A stretch of DNA of 64,000 nucleotides from JBFWNG01 sp050251195. GTDB taxonomy: Bacteria > Bdellovibrionota_B > Oligoflexia > Oligoflexales > Oligoflexaceae. The stretch covers positions 62,001 through 126,000 of the forward strand of contig JBFWNG010000008.1 of the NCBI GenBank assembly GCA_050251195.1. Reading direction: 5' to 3'. This document shows positions 25,108-32,651 of the stretch, piece by piece (within the stretch, counting starts at the first letter, position 1; the number at the start of each line of letters is the position of its first letter). The notes under the pieces are model-generated. The model saw only the letters and a list, made by a program, of their open reading frames with translations. It ran no database searches and was not told the origin of the DNA. The translations under genes were made by a program, and so were the position numbers.

Positions 25108-25803
25108 TTATGGTTTGATTTTTCGCCAGTGAGCCCCCGTGGCAAGTTCGCGGGGTCTTGTGACAGGGGACAGTCCATCGCCTGTATCTGTGTTACCCAA
25201 GACCATGTATCTGTCTTGGACCGCGATAAGCTGGTAGAACGGCTCGCCAGGGCTTTTTTCCGGGTTGGCTGTCGGATCCAGTCGTCGACCTGAAACATCT
25301 TGTCGAACGCCCGCCTGCCAATTCGTCAAACCCCAGGCCGCTTGCGTGTTGAGAGCATCGGCATTCACCTGACTTTCGACGAGCGCTTCGGTCTTGAGGA
25401 GAATTAGGTTGAATTCACGGGCTGTCGCGACATTTGTGTAAGGCGCGAGTTCGCCCAGCGTATAGCTGTTGGTGCTAAAAACAGAATGCGACAACTGCGC
25501 GCATTGGCTGTCGGAAAAAGTCCTTTGTGCGATAACGGCTTGTTTGTCCGTTACTTCCATGGAGCCAATAAAACTTCCGGTATCGAAAGACAGGCATTCT
25601 GTCTCCCAAACTCCGACTAATTCCGAACCTGGATCGTCGGCTATGTCTCCCGAAGAGTCTCGATCTGTAACCTTGTTCTCTTTTGAAGACTTGTCTTGCT
25701 CGGCAGCACCACCCGACGTTCTTGCAGATGTAGCGGAACTTGGTCCGCTGTTACAGGCGCCCAGAAGACCCATGAGAATGAAAGTTGATATTTTGAAAAA
25801 CAT
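25108..25803 (-). CDS. Lipoprotein of unknown function
   Basis: 231 residues with lipobox GLLGAC (Cys17), then a Ser/Thr/Asp-rich spacer to about residue 60. The mature domain begins GVWETECLSFDTGSFIGSMEV, like small lipocalin-like or calycin-like beta-sheet starts (G-x-W-x(2)-x-C), but I cannot assign it. The stop is one base from the end of the upstream convergent gene. Confidence 0.7.
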   Translation of the reverse strand: MFFKISTFILMGLLGACNSGPSSATSARTSGGAAEQDKSSKENKVTDRDSSGDIADDPGSELVGVWETECLSFDTGSFIGSMEVTDKQAVIAQRTFSDSQCAQLSHSVFSTNSYTLGELAPYTNVATAREFNLILLKTEALVESQVNADALNTQAAWGLTNWQAGVRQDVSGRRLDPTANPEKSPGEPFYQLIAVQDRYMVLGNTDTGDGLSPVTRPRELATGAHWRKIKP

Positions 25804-25978
25804 GGCAAATCTCGTTCTAAACTTAAAGACTTATCGGTAAACTCAACCCAAAACTTGAGCTGGTCAGCAAAGATATTTTTTCTATAAAAACAATATGTTA
25901 TAACAAATCTGTTCGCTTTCTCCCCTTGCAACCAAGCATTTTCTCAAGAAATTCCGCCAAAATGCCGATAAAACCCTC

Positions 25979-27343
25979 ATGACTAGAACTCAGAAAACTT
26001 GTGCGTTTCTTGCCATGCTTATCTTAGGCATCGCTCCGCTATTAACCCAATGTGAAGACAAGAAATCAAGGTCCGAGCCAGAAGACGAAGATGCAACGCC
26101 TCCTGAAAATATTGCGGGTACGTATTTAACCTGCGAATACACCTCTACCTCAACAAGCAAGGACACTGAAGTCGGTTGCAAACTCGCGGATGCCAGAACC
26201 GATAAGAAAGCGGATTTATCGAATGCCGTGCAAAGCGCCGAGTGGCAATACTCCAACGAAACTACCGACGGCGTTACGATCACGGTCACGGAGACGCCCT
26301 CGAACAATGAGTATAACGCTACCTATCTTTTCCAGGGAGCGAGTCAAGAGGAAACCCGTTCGGCAGCGCAGAAGACTTATATCAAGGTTCCGATCTACAC
26401 TAAAGATGCCCAGGAAGTTGAAATTGGTTCGCCGATGCGTGATACATTCACGTCACATTACATGACTGGCGACTTTGACGCCGACGGATATGTTGACCTC
26501 CTCGACCGAAACATCGACGGATCAGCGGATCTGCATGTGTTCAATTCGAGTTCATCGGCATCGTTCCCATTCAAGAGCGAATCATCAGACGACCTCAATT
26601 GGAACTATTCACATTATATCTCCGCCAAATTTGTTTCGAACAACCCGAAAAACTTTGTAGTCGCCCGAAATCTCGAAGGAGGCTTTTACAGCCTTTATGA
26701 GTACGACCCTGAAATTTTCAGTAACAAAAAAGGGGAAAAATGGGGAGATCCTGGCTTTCTTGGCAAAGCTAATTCGAAAAGTTTCTTTAGGGACTTTTCT
26801 CATTACGTCGTCGGTAACTTCAACGGCAACCAAGAGACTATACTCATGCGCAAAACCGACGGTACGCTCGAGCATAGATTTGTGATTTCTGACTCCGTCG
26901 GCACTCCTATTCCAGGAACTTGGAATTTTGAACATTACATCGCTGGCGACTTTGACGGTAATGGTAAAGACGACCTTATGACCATTGACCTTCAGGGAGA
27001 GGGACATGTCTATTTCAATAAAACAACAAACGGTAAGGCCGATCTCGACTTCGACGCTGGGATCAAATTACAGGGAATCGGCCTACACACATGCACCGAC
27101 TTTGTAGCCGAGGACTTCTTAACCAAGGGTGTTGATCAAGTCGTCTGTCGCAAAATGGATGGAACGCTTGATATGATTGAACCTACAGTTGCCGGTTCCA
27201 CCGTCACTTGGTCGCTTCGACGCAGCGTTGGTTCGGGCTGGGATGCTCTGGCTTACTTTGCTATCAAACTGGACAAGAACGGACCATGGTTGTTTGCTGG
27301 TCGAACCGATGCTAAAAAGATCGAGACCCTCGAGATCAAATAA
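25979..27343 (+). CDS. Lipoprotein with FG-GAP/VCBS-like repeats
   Basis: 454 residues. MTRTQKTCAFLAMLILGIAP... with a lipobox LLTQC near Cys25. From residue 150 it has repeated blades of the FG-GAP type: TGDFDADGYVDLLDRNIDGS, VGNFNGNQETILMRKTDGTL and AGDFDGNGKDDLMTIDLQG, each with a calcium-binding-like D-x-D/N-x-D-G loop. These repeats build integrin-type beta-propellers. Likely a surface adhesion or ligand-binding protein. Confidence 0.85.
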   Translation: MTRTQKTCAFLAMLILGIAPLLTQCEDKKSRSEPEDEDATPPENIAGTYLTCEYTSTSTSKDTEVGCKLADARTDKKADLSNAVQSAEWQYSNETTDGVTITVTETPSNNEYNATYLFQGASQEETRSAAQKTYIKVPIYTKDAQEVEIGSPMRDTFTSHYMTGDFDADGYVDLLDRNIDGSADLHVFNSSSSASFPFKSESSDDLNWNYSHYISAKFVSNNPKNFVVARNLEGGFYSLYEYDPEIFSNKKGEKWGDPGFLGKANSKSFFRDFSHYVVGNFNGNQETILMRKTDGTLEHRFVISDSVGTPIPGTWNFEHYIAGDFDGNGKDDLMTIDLQGEGHVYFNKTTNGKADLDFDAGIKLQGIGLHTCTDFVAEDFLTKGVDQVVCRKMDGTLDMIEPTVAGSTVTWSLRRSVGSGWDALAYFAIKLDKNGPWLFAGRTDAKKIETLEIK

Positions 27344-27401
27344 TTTCTTAATGGCGTAGAACTTGCAGCTTTATCGCTCGGCAGAACGATGGAGTTAGTC
27401 T

Positions 27402-27878
27402 ATGCGCGATCAAAGACCAGGTAACGAAGAAGGTACGAAAGTAAGATGGTGCGTTGTTGCCAATCAGAGCAAGGCGAGAATCTATCGACAGACCAGCAAA
27501 GATTTCAATCCCATGCTTATTCAAGAGGTGTTGCATCCTAAAGGGAGGCTTCAAAATCGGGAGATCGACTCTGATGCGCCCGGTCGCTCTTTCCAAAGTT
27601 GGTCTGGTACCGAAAAACGGCACGCGCTATCCACCGAAGAGTCGACTCATCAACACGAGAGCAAGAAATTTGCCGCCGAAATCGACGAACTCCTGAAGAA
27701 GGGCCGCGTCGAGCATTCCTTCGACGAACTCATACTTATGGCCGAGCCCAGGTTCTTAGGCATGATGTTGAGCGAGTTAGACCAGCCCACGAAAAGGCTT
27801 CTTGTTGAGCAAGTTCAAAAAGACATTGTGCAAATGACGGATCATCAGATCATTCAGAATATCAAAGAGATTCATTGA
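27402..27878 (+). CDS. Host-attachment family protein (baeRF-type)
   Basis: 158 residues, soluble, no signal peptide. Sequence matches the bacterial 'protein required for attachment to host cells' family (Host_attach, later related to archaeo-eukaryotic release factor-like domains): an early WCVVANQSKARIYRQTSKD, a variable middle, then FAAEIDELLKKGRVEHSFDE and LILMAEPRFLGMMLSELDQ, ending in TDHQIIQNIKEI. Despite the name, a direct role in attachment is not proven; it may bind RNA or ribosomes. Start ATG 27402 has GGAG upstream. Confidence 0.85.
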   Translation: MRDQRPGNEEGTKVRWCVVANQSKARIYRQTSKDFNPMLIQEVLHPKGRLQNREIDSDAPGRSFQSWSGTEKRHALSTEESTHQHESKKFAAEIDELLKKGRVEHSFDELILMAEPRFLGMMLSELDQPTKRLLVEQVQKDIVQMTDHQIIQNIKEIH

Positions 27879-27917
27879 GAAGTGCGGATGCCCTTCTGTT
27901 CCACTCTCTTCATTCTA

Positions 27918-27964
27918 GGTGGTGGGGAAAGTAGCTCTCTGCAACCCTTGGTGGTGGGGAAAGT
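27918..27964. repeat. Two direct 15-base repeats
   Basis: GGTGGTGGGGAAAGT at 27918-27932 and again at 27950-27964 (32-base period), just beyond the 3' end of the tRNA. Two copies only; no array. Confidence 0.8.
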
Positions 27965-28004
27965 CGCATGAGTAAGTTGAGGACTCTTTTGCTTTGCAAA
28001 AAAG

Positions 28005-28081
28005 TGGTCGGGGCGACAGGATTTGAACCTGCGACCACTAGTCCCCCAGACTAGTACGCTACCAGGCTGCGCCACGCCCCG
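28005..28081 (-). tRNA. tRNA-Pro (anticodon GGG)
   Basis: Cloverleaf read from 28081 to 28005: acceptor CGGGGCG pairs with CGCCCCG, D-arm GCGCAGCCTGGTAGCG, anticodon stem ACTAGT/ACTAGT with loop CTGGGGG (anticodon GGG), T-arm GCAGGTTCAAATCCTGT, discriminator A and encoded CCA at 28007-28005. It stands alone between plus-strand genes. Confidence 0.95.
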
Positions 28082-28334
28082 ACAAGATGAGAACTGGACT
28101 TCAAAACGGGAACCCGAAGTGTATAACAAATTAATCTAGGACTTCCAACAAATTTCGGAAGTTATGGTTTTTACGAGATATTCATGACGATCCGTTTGGA
28201 ACTTGCGCAAATCCCCGAAAAAAGTCCATTGGGTTCGTTGACTGAATAATTTTTTTTTTAATAGAACTAACGACTTGTGGGGTTCGGCCGATAGAAAATT
28301 AGAAATCTCATGTGCCAATAAACGGAGGAAGATC
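28082..28334. other. Intergenic leader of the 28335 regulator and tRNA upstream region
   Basis: This 253-base stretch should hold the tRNA promoter (minus) and the promoter of the regulator (plus). A TTGACT at 28238-28243 followed by an A/T-rich run is the best -35-like site on the plus strand, with only a weak -10 (TAATAG near 28259). No gene is seen; an antisense frame across it has no support. Confidence 0.4.
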
Positions 28335-29039
28335 ATGAGCTTCTCGGCTAACCAAATTGTTGCTCTGGGAACACAACAAACAGACCTTACAGATCTCAAA
28401 AGTTCCGCAGCTGCAGACGTCAAGCATTTCACAGACATTCATATTCTCCTCAAAGAGAAAGGCGCAAGCCCGAACATCGCCGTCGTGGATCTTACAGGTC
28501 CGTCGGAGCTCGCTAACGCAATGGTCGACAATATTCCAAAGCTTCGCCAGCTCTGGCCTTTCACACCAATCGTCGTCCTCACGGACTTGTCATCAAGTGA
28601 CCTCCTCGCACGCGCGCTTAAATCTGGCGCCGACGACTTCCTGCGAACCCCGCTGCGAGCCGAAGAGCTGTCGATGAGAATTCAAATTCGACTTGAGCGA
28701 AGCAAGGACAAGACACCCAAAAAAGCGATAATCTTTGGCGACACTACGATTGATTGCGACCTTAAAATGCTTAAGGGCCCGAAAGGGAAACGATTCGTTT
28801 CGCCTCTGGAGATTTCTATTTTGTCTCATCTTGCCAACGCCGATGGTTCCTTGTTGGAAAAGGAAACTCTTAAGTCTCGATGCTGGGGACAAATGGAAGT
28901 TACAGACAACGCACTTCATCGCAAACTTCACGAGATTCGACATATTCTTAAAACGGTTAGCGACCATGTAACGATAAAATCCAAATACGGATCCGGCTTT
29001 TATCTCAAAGCAGAAACCCATTTTAAAATGGCGTCTTAA
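28335..29039 (+). CDS. OmpR-type DNA-binding regulator with degenerate receiver
   Basis: 234 residues from ATG 28335, preceded by GGAGGA. The C-terminal half is a winged-helix of the OmpR/PhoB type (FVSPLEISILSHLANADGSL, ALHRKLHEIRHIL, IKSKYGSGFYLK). The N-terminal half has a receiver-like pattern (IAVVDLTGPSE and VVLTDLSSSDLLARAL), but the acidic pair is absent (IVALGTQQT instead) and the conserved Lys is replaced (FLRTPLR). I infer a pseudo-receiver whose control does not depend on phosphorylation, or needs a partner. It may regulate the neighbouring hut genes. Confidence 0.85.
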   Translation: MSFSANQIVALGTQQTDLTDLKSSAAADVKHFTDIHILLKEKGASPNIAVVDLTGPSELANAMVDNIPKLRQLWPFTPIVVLTDLSSSDLLARALKSGADDFLRTPLRAEELSMRIQIRLERSKDKTPKKAIIFGDTTIDCDLKMLKGPKGKRFVSPLEISILSHLANADGSLLEKETLKSRCWGQMEVTDNALHRKLHEIRHILKTVSDHVTIKSKYGSGFYLKAETHFKMAS

Positions 29040-29051
29040 TAGCAATTTAAA

Positions 29052-29088
29052 TTGAGCATTTTCTCTTTCGCGCTATAATCAGCGAAAG
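29052..29088 (+). promoter_or_regulatory. hutG-hutF promoter with overlapping inverted repeat
   Basis: TTGAGC 29052-29057 and TATAAT 29074-29079 with 16 bases between form a good sigma-70-type promoter. CTTTCGC 29065-29071 and GCGAAAG 29082-29088 make a perfect seven-base inverted repeat that frames the -10, a plausible repressor operator. The expected mRNA start leaves a very short leader before ATG 29097. Confidence 0.6.
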
Positions 29089-29096
29089 GAGAAAAA

Positions 29097-29900
29097 ATGC
29101 TACCCTACGACATAATACTCGGAAACACGCCTTTAGCGCCGATCATAGTGAGTGTACCCCATTGCGGTACGGCATTTCCCCCTGAACTTAAAGACCGTTT
29201 TATCGAGAGTTTCACTACCTATCCAGAAGATACGGATTGGTTCGTGAATAAGCTTTATGACTTTGCGCCGAGGATGGGAATAACCCTGATTTCGGCAAAA
29301 TACAGTCGCTATATCATCGACCTTAACCGTGATCCGAGCGGCGCGAATCTTTACCAAGACGGCAGGAAAGAAACTGTTCTTGTTCCGTCGCTCAGCTTTT
29401 CGGGCAAGCCGCTATATAAGGATGCAAAACCATCAGCGGAAGACGTTGCGGAAAGAAAGAAGAAGTATTTTGATCCATATTACGAGCGCATCGCTTCCCT
29501 GCTGAAAGAAATGCAAACGCAACACAAGCACGTTCTCCTTTTTGACGGGCATTCTATTAAGCGTCGCGTACCATCGATCCGAAAGGAACCATTCCCCGAC
29601 CTGATTCTTGGCGACGCCCAAGGGAAAGCTGCAAGCCCAGATCTAACGCGAACGGCACTCGAATGCCTTAGATCGTCGAAATACGAAGTTGCTCACAACG
29701 CTCCGTTCCAAGGCGGGTTTATTACGCGTCACTTTGGAAGATCAGCTCAAAATATTCATGCTTTGCAACTTGAAATGTCGCAAGAGATTTATATGGATGA
29801 GGAGCGTACAAGTCTCACTGACTCAAAAGCCTCGAAGCTTTCCTCAACTCTCCAAACCTTGCTGACTGCTCTCATAAAAACGCTTAAAGAGCTCAAATGA
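29097..29900 (+). CDS. hutG: N-formylglutamate deformylase (amidohydrolase)
   Basis: Hydrolyses N-formylglutamate to formate and glutamate, the last step of one histidine-degradation branch. 267 residues, the family norm. Visible: VSVPHCGTAFP near residue 20, DTDWFVNKLY, SRYIIDLNRDPSG, LLFDGHSIKRRVP and HALQLEMSQEIYM, the FGase family pattern. GGAG lies five bases before ATG 29097. The stop overlaps the start of hutF by four bases (ATGA). Confidence 0.93.
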   Translation: MLPYDIILGNTPLAPIIVSVPHCGTAFPPELKDRFIESFTTYPEDTDWFVNKLYDFAPRMGITLISAKYSRYIIDLNRDPSGANLYQDGRKETVLVPSLSFSGKPLYKDAKPSAEDVAERKKKYFDPYYERIASLLKEMQTQHKHVLLFDGHSIKRRVPSIRKEPFPDLILGDAQGKAASPDLTRTALECLRSSKYEVAHNAPFQGGFITRHFGRSAQNIHALQLEMSQEIYMDEERTSLTDSKASKLSSTLQTLLTALIKTLKELK

Positions 29901-31285
29901 AAACTTTCAAGATTGATTCTCTTCTACAAAAAAACGGGTGGCTCTCCCCTGCATTTGTAACTGTCGATGACAGCGGAACAATAGTTGCTGTCGCTTCAAG
30001 CGCCAAACAATATGATCAAGAATTGCCGTTTTTGGCGATCCCCGGCCTTCCAAACGCCCATTCCCATGCTTTCCAGGCGGCAATGGTTGGTTTGGCAGAA
30101 CACTTGCCTCCGTTGCAACAAACGGACGACTTCTGGACCTGGCGGCATTTCATGTACAAACTTGCCCTCCAATTGTCGCCAGAAGACGTTCACAGTATCG
30201 CTCGCTACCTTTACGCGCGAATGCTGTGTTTTGGTTTTACTTCCGTTGCCGAATTCCATTATTTACATCTTGATCCGCAGGGTAAACCCTATAGCAATCC
30301 CTTGGAGATGACCGAGGCGCTCTGTGACGCGGCACACTCGGTTGGCATGCAGATGACGTTGATCCAGGTCTATTACAATCAATCAACATTTGGAAAACCG
30401 CCGACTGTGGAGCAACGTCGTTTCATTTTTCCAAACGTCGGGGCCTACGAAGCTTTCGTTCATAAATCCGAGAGCTACGTTCGTAAAGCGTTTCCCGAGT
30501 TCAAGATCGGCACTTCCGTGCACTCCTTGCGGGCAGCGATTCAAGAGGACGTCGTCAAAATCCTCGCCTCGCCTATTATTGAGGGCCCTCTTCATCTTCA
30601 TATCGCTGAACAAATGAGGGAAGTCGATGACTGTCTCGCAGGCTGGGGTAAGAAACCGCTCACCTGGCTGCTTGACAACGTTCCTATTGGTCCCAATCAT
30701 AATCTCGTCCACTCCACACATGTTACGAAGGAAGAAGTAGCAAGACTTGCCCGATCGGGCGCTCAAGCGGTGCTTTGCCCCACCACGGAAGCAAATCTTG
30801 GCGACGGGGTGTTTCCATTGGTTGAATACTTAGCGCTGGGCGGCCAGATTGCCGTTGGAACGGACAGCCATGTAGGCATCAACGCTTTCGAAGAATTGAA
30901 ATGGTTGGACTATGTTCAGAGGCTTATGACGCGAAAACGCAACGTCCTCTGTAAGACGGCAGGAGACGATAGCGGCGCTTTGTTGTTCGACAAGGCCTGG
31001 GCTGGTGGCAATGCCGCCTTGGGCACCCCATCAAACGACTACTTTGAAAAAGGAAAACCGTTTACCTGTCTTCTCATCGACCCCAATCATCCCTATCTGG
31101 TCGAAAGGCCTCGTGAACGCCTTCTTTCTTCGATGATTTATGGAGGGGATCCCACGCTCATGGTGGGCACGATCGTAAAAGGGAGGAGGCTTTGTGAAAA
31201 CCTCCACCATTGTGAGGAATCCGCCATTAGGCACGAGTTCGAGAAGACGATGACGCGATTAAGGGACCGCAGCCTTTACAGCTGA
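29897..31285 (+). CDS. hutF: Formimidoylglutamate deiminase
   Basis: Metal-dependent amidohydrolase converting N-formimidoyl-L-glutamate to N-formyl-L-glutamate and ammonia, directly before HutG. 462 residues. Visible: PGLPNAHSHAFQAAMVG (His-x-His metal ligands), FGFTSVAEFHYLHLDPQG, LHLHIAEQMREVDDC, HNLVHSTHVT and AVGTDSHVGINAFEE (metal-binding Asp). Together hutG-hutF give the HutFG five-step branch. The other hut genes (hutH, hutU, hutI) are not in this window. Confidence 0.95.
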   Translation: MKTFKIDSLLQKNGWLSPAFVTVDDSGTIVAVASSAKQYDQELPFLAIPGLPNAHSHAFQAAMVGLAEHLPPLQQTDDFWTWRHFMYKLALQLSPEDVHSIARYLYARMLCFGFTSVAEFHYLHLDPQGKPYSNPLEMTEALCDAAHSVGMQMTLIQVYYNQSTFGKPPTVEQRRFIFPNVGAYEAFVHKSESYVRKAFPEFKIGTSVHSLRAAIQEDVVKILASPIIEGPLHLHIAEQMREVDDCLAGWGKKPLTWLLDNVPIGPNHNLVHSTHVTKEEVARLARSGAQAVLCPTTEANLGDGVFPLVEYLALGGQIAVGTDSHVGINAFEELKWLDYVQRLMTRKRNVLCKTAGDDSGALLFDKAWAGGNAALGTPSNDYFEKGKPFTCLLIDPNHPYLVERPRERLLSSMIYGGDPTLMVGTIVKGRRLCENLHHCEESAIRHEFEKTMTRLRDRSLYS

Positions 31286-31540
31286 TTTCGAATTCCTAAG
31301 CTCTTCTTTGAAATCCGATCTCAACTTCACCATGTTGGTAAGGCTTTGTTTGTTGCGCCCTTGGAGAAAAAACCCCTGAGGCGCTTTCAACTGTCCGTCG
31401 ACAAGAGTTGAATCAAAATCAATCTTCGTCGAATAGACTATCTTCTCCTCGCTTTCAAGACTTTTGCGCGGAGCATCCTGGCCTATGGCCTCGTTTGAGT
31501 ACCCTATTATAGCCATTGCAGCCAACAATATCTTAATCAT
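31259..31540 (-). CDS. Small exported protein at the end of the TPR operon
   Basis: 93 residues. Signal peptide MIKILLAAMAIIGYSNEAIG, cleavage near AIG-QDA. The mature part has TKIDFDSTLVDGQLKAP and GFFLQGRNKQSLTNMVKLR, a pattern I associate with small proteins next to gliding-type TPR genes in delta-proteobacteria (IDF-x(n)-G-x-L-x(2)-P). It is the last gene of the five-gene operon and overlaps the end of the convergent hutF by 27 bases. Confidence 0.6.
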   Translation of the reverse strand: MIKILLAAMAIIGYSNEAIGQDAPRKSLESEEKIVYSTKIDFDSTLVDGQLKAPQGFFLQGRNKQSLTNMVKLRSDFKEELRNSKSAVKAAVP

Positions 31541-31558
31541 GCCTCTACCCTTTCATGA

Positions 31559-31585
31559 TCCCCGACGCGCCTTCGGCGCTGGGGA
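31559..31585 (-). other. Intercistronic hairpin in the TPR operon
   Basis: TCCCC 31559-31563 pairs with GGGGA 31581-31585 and GCGCC 31567-31571 with GGCGC 31575-31579, around a three-base loop. No T-run follows on either strand, so it is not a simple terminator. It may act as an mRNA stability or processing signal between the TPR lipoprotein and the small last gene. Confidence 0.6.
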
Positions 31586-31595
31586 CGAAAAAGAA

Positions 31596-32642
31596 TTACT
31601 TAAGCTGACTTTCAAGATTCTCAATTTCATCGTCGCCAGGTTGTGCAGTCGTAGCTTCTTGAGTCTCAGTCTCTTTCGTAGCTCTTTCCTCTGGCGCCAC
31701 TTTCGCAGCAAGTGATTGAATTTCTGCGTCAGAAACAGCATCTTTCTCGTTCATTTGCTGCTTGTCGCGAATGCTGTCAATGAGAGCGAACACTTCGGTA
31801 TTAGCCGATTTTTTCGCATACGGCGTATCAAGGTAAGCTTTTAGGATTTTTATCGCCTCATCATAGTTTTGCTGGTTGTTCTTGGTCACAGCAAGATTGT
31901 ACAAAGTAACAGCATTGCCCTTTTTAGAAGCTAAAATCTCTCTGTAGATTGACTCAGCAACGTCGTAGCTACCGCCACTAGCCTTCACAATAGCCAAATG
32001 CAGTTTGGCGTCCGTGTGATCCGGCATTATCTTTAGGATCCGTTCAAATTGAACGCCAGCGTCCCTAAGTTGTCTGTACTTTACATACAACACTCCGAGA
32101 TTCATCCTAACTGCGACATCGTTTGTATTGCGTTTAAGCGCTTCGTTGAAGATTGCAAGCGCCTCTGCTTTGCGATCCTGTTCGATTGCGATCAGACCCA
32201 TAAGATTGAGCACTTCACTATCTTTCGACCCCGCACCGCCCAGTCCGTTTAGGATAATGGACGCCATGTCAAAGCTCTTCTTTCTGAAGTAGATCTTCGC
32301 CAATGTCTTTTTGGCATTTTCATTCTTCAGGTCATACCGAAGGGCCTTCTTGCAATATTCTTCGGCGTTATCAAGCTTATCCTCTATCAGCATGATCTGC
32401 GCGAGACTTAGGAACGTTTCCGTACTCTTCTTTTGTTCCGCCTCCTTTTTGAGTCTTTTTACCGCCTCTTTAGTGTTTGCCTCATTCGCGAACGCAGGCA
32501 TCGTCGAGTTTTCGTCGAAGCTCGTTTGAACCTCTACCTGTTCTTTCGTATCTTCGACGCGAGCGGCCGAACCAATCGTCTTACATCCAATGAGGCCCAA
32601 TGCCGTCAAACTAACCAAAAGTGTTATTCTTACAGTCAACAT
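31596..32642 (-). CDS. TPR lipoprotein of gliding-like operon (GltE/AglT-type)
   Basis: 348 residues. Lipobox GLIGC gives Cys20. At least six tetratricopeptide repeats between residues 55 and 270 (for example ALAIFNEALKRNTNDVAVRM and VTLYNLAVTKNNQQNYDEAI), then a Gln/Glu/Thr-rich C-terminal tail. Such TPR lipoproteins sit in the outer membrane and scaffold the Glt/Agl motility machinery in Myxococcus; homologous operons exist in Bdellovibrio. Naming as GltE-like rests on synteny and architecture, not on a search. SD AGGAG is six bases upstream. Confidence 0.75.
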   Translation of the reverse strand: MLTVRITLLVSLTALGLIGCKTIGSAARVEDTKEQVEVQTSFDENSTMPAFANEANTKEAVKRLKKEAEQKKSTETFLSLAQIMLIEDKLDNAEEYCKKALRYDLKNENAKKTLAKIYFRKKSFDMASIILNGLGGAGSKDSEVLNLMGLIAIEQDRKAEALAIFNEALKRNTNDVAVRMNLGVLYVKYRQLRDAGVQFERILKIMPDHTDAKLHLAIVKASGGSYDVAESIYREILASKKGNAVTLYNLAVTKNNQQNYDEAIKILKAYLDTPYAKKSANTEVFALIDSIRDKQQMNEKDAVSDAEIQSLAAKVAPEERATKETETQEATTAQPGDDEIENLESQLK

Positions 32643-32651
32643 GACAAACTC

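Noticed and set aside
24492..25298. Long minus-strand open frame across the 23526-25106 gene end
   Set aside because: Overlaps a lipoprotein gene with heme motif and a clear lipobox; its translation has no family features.
27918..27964. CRISPR-like repeat pair
   Set aside because: Only two 15-base copies, no further units, no cas genes.
28136..28438. Minus-strand frame upstream of the OmpR-type regulator
   Set aside because: Overlaps the leader and start of a well-supported gene, no ribosome site, no family features.
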